Assembly: GCA_963796205.1 (NCBI GenBank)
Contig: CAWCKR010000003.1
Location: 124,001 to 188,000 of the forward strand
Direction: 5' to 3'
Origin: DATFTE01 sp963796205
GTDB lineage: Bacteria; Acidobacteriota; Terriglobia; Terriglobales; Acidobacteriaceae
DNA: 64,000 bases
Shown: positions 63,346-64,000 of the stretch, piece after piece
Layout of the letters: each line of letters opens with the position of its first letter
Numbering within the stretch: position 1 is the first letter of the stretch
Notes under the pieces: generated by a model
What the model was told of the DNA's origin: nothing
Databases searched by the model: none
What the model saw: only the letters and a program-made list of their open reading frames with translations
Position numbers and translations under genes: made by a program

Positions 63346-64000
63346 CTACGTAGCGACTGCCTTGGCCGCATGGGTAAAGCGCAACGCCGGAGCCGCAAGC
63401 AGCGCCCCGCACTCTGCCGCGTATCGGTAGAAAAGCTCCATCCCCTCAAGGCAAGCGGAGTCGAGGGAGTAATAAATGTTCTCCGTCAGATAGCTCTTGA
63501 CCGAGGTCTCGCTTAATCCCAGCCGCGGTCCCCATTCTTTCGCAATGAACTCGACATTTGCGGGAAGCAGTCCGTGATCGCGGGACTTCTGAAAGATCGC
63601 CGCGAGATCGAGGGACGGAGTCCGCATCTTTTATCGCCGCCTGCCGTACCGCCCAGAAGGCGAAGACAAATGGTTTCCCGGTGAAGCGAATCCATTCTTC
63701 CGCCAGATCGTAAGTCACATACTGTGACCGGTCGATCTTGAGCGCGGGGTCTCCGATTACCAGGCCAGCATCGTGCGCTTCCAGCATGGTGTCGATCACA
63801 GGCGCCATCGCTGTGAACTGCCTCTCCCCACCCCACCAGCGCGCGAACAGTACCTTGGTTAACGCCACCGAGGTCATCGACGAAGTGTCGAGCGCGATCA
63901 GTTCGGATTCTCTCGATAGGCAGCTTGCTGACCAGCAGAATCGACCGCACTGGCCGGCGGGAAGCGATGGCCACTTCCGGAAGAATTGCCAAGTCTGGAA
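63346..64000 (-). CDS. mqnA: Chorismate dehydratase MqnA, N-terminus outside the window (two frameshifts)
   Basis: First enzyme of the futalosine menaquinone pathway, converting chorismate to 3-[(1-carboxyvinyl)oxy]benzoate. The visible part starts in the frame 'PDLAIASRRPVRSILLVSKLP'-like text (about 63910-64000). It shifts near 63905-63920 into 'ESELIALDTSSMTSVALTKVLFARWWG', and shifts again near 63630-63640 into 'RTPSLDLAAIFQKSRDHGL'. It ends at 63346. All segments match the periplasmic-binding-protein-like MqnA family. The gene continues beyond base 64000. Confidence 0.85.

Overview
The window looks like chromosomal DNA of an acidobacterium (Acidobacteriota, probably Terriglobia / Koribacter-like). 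The evidence is protein content and style, not a search: CadC-type winged-helix proteins fused to TPR arrays, CarboxypepD_reg surface proteins, DUF1501/DUF1800 pairs, DUF4097 proteins, PilZ singletons, an RNase E/G with a huge charged insertion, futalosine-pathway menaquinone genes and moderately high GC. No tRNA, rRNA, CRISPR array, IS transposase or complete prophage was seen.

Layout. 1-13.4 kb: the rod-shape/elongasome cluster mreB-mreC-mreD ... mrdA(PBP2)-rodA. It is split by a 6.5 kb cassette (two PilZ genes, a CadC-TPR regulator, a CxxC protein, a di-haem oxidoreductase and a small secreted protein). 13.4-16.6 kb: RNase E/G behind a 384-nt structured leader. 16.9-25 kb: small secreted and membrane proteins, a decayed quinoprotein remnant, a beta-lactamase-fold hydrolase, a subtilisin-like protease ending in AMWGSS repeats, and an HD-GYP/GAF/GGDEF c-di-GMP protein. 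25-32.5 kb: an unknown protein, then PurU, two PYROXD2/CrtI-like flavoproteins and a divergent GcvT-fold aminomethyltransferase, read here as a possible one-carbon/N-demethylation module. 32.5-34.2 kb: TatB-like and TatA beside a Tat-exported ferritin-like protein. 34.4-41 kb: two APC permeases around a HerA-like ATPase and a ClpN/zinc-ribbon protein, then a methyltransferase. 41-46.6 kb: DUF4097, a LuxR regulator with an HtrA-like protease, GT39, a macrodomain and a surface protein. 46.7-55 kb: a solitary nuoB, DUF1501/DUF1800, HD-GYP, HAD and an M49-like peptidase. 55-64 kb: mqnD-bioY, an M24 aminopeptidase, a GT2 synthase, a surface protein, mqnC, a VTT membrane protein and mqnA, which runs off the window.

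Two global features matter. First, short arrays of 7-nt units (core YYRGNNN, about 3-5 units) sit exactly at gene boundaries. After a stop codon the YYRG strand is the sense strand, and before a start codon it is the antisense strand; all nine gene-adjacent arrays obey this. Arrays at the two ends of one spacer share a sequence 'flavour' and form inverted repeats. Second, 11 otherwise intact genes, including rodA and rng, carry about 18 single-base frameshifts. Indel errors in the assembly explain this best, so these are annotated as single genes with the shift positions noted.
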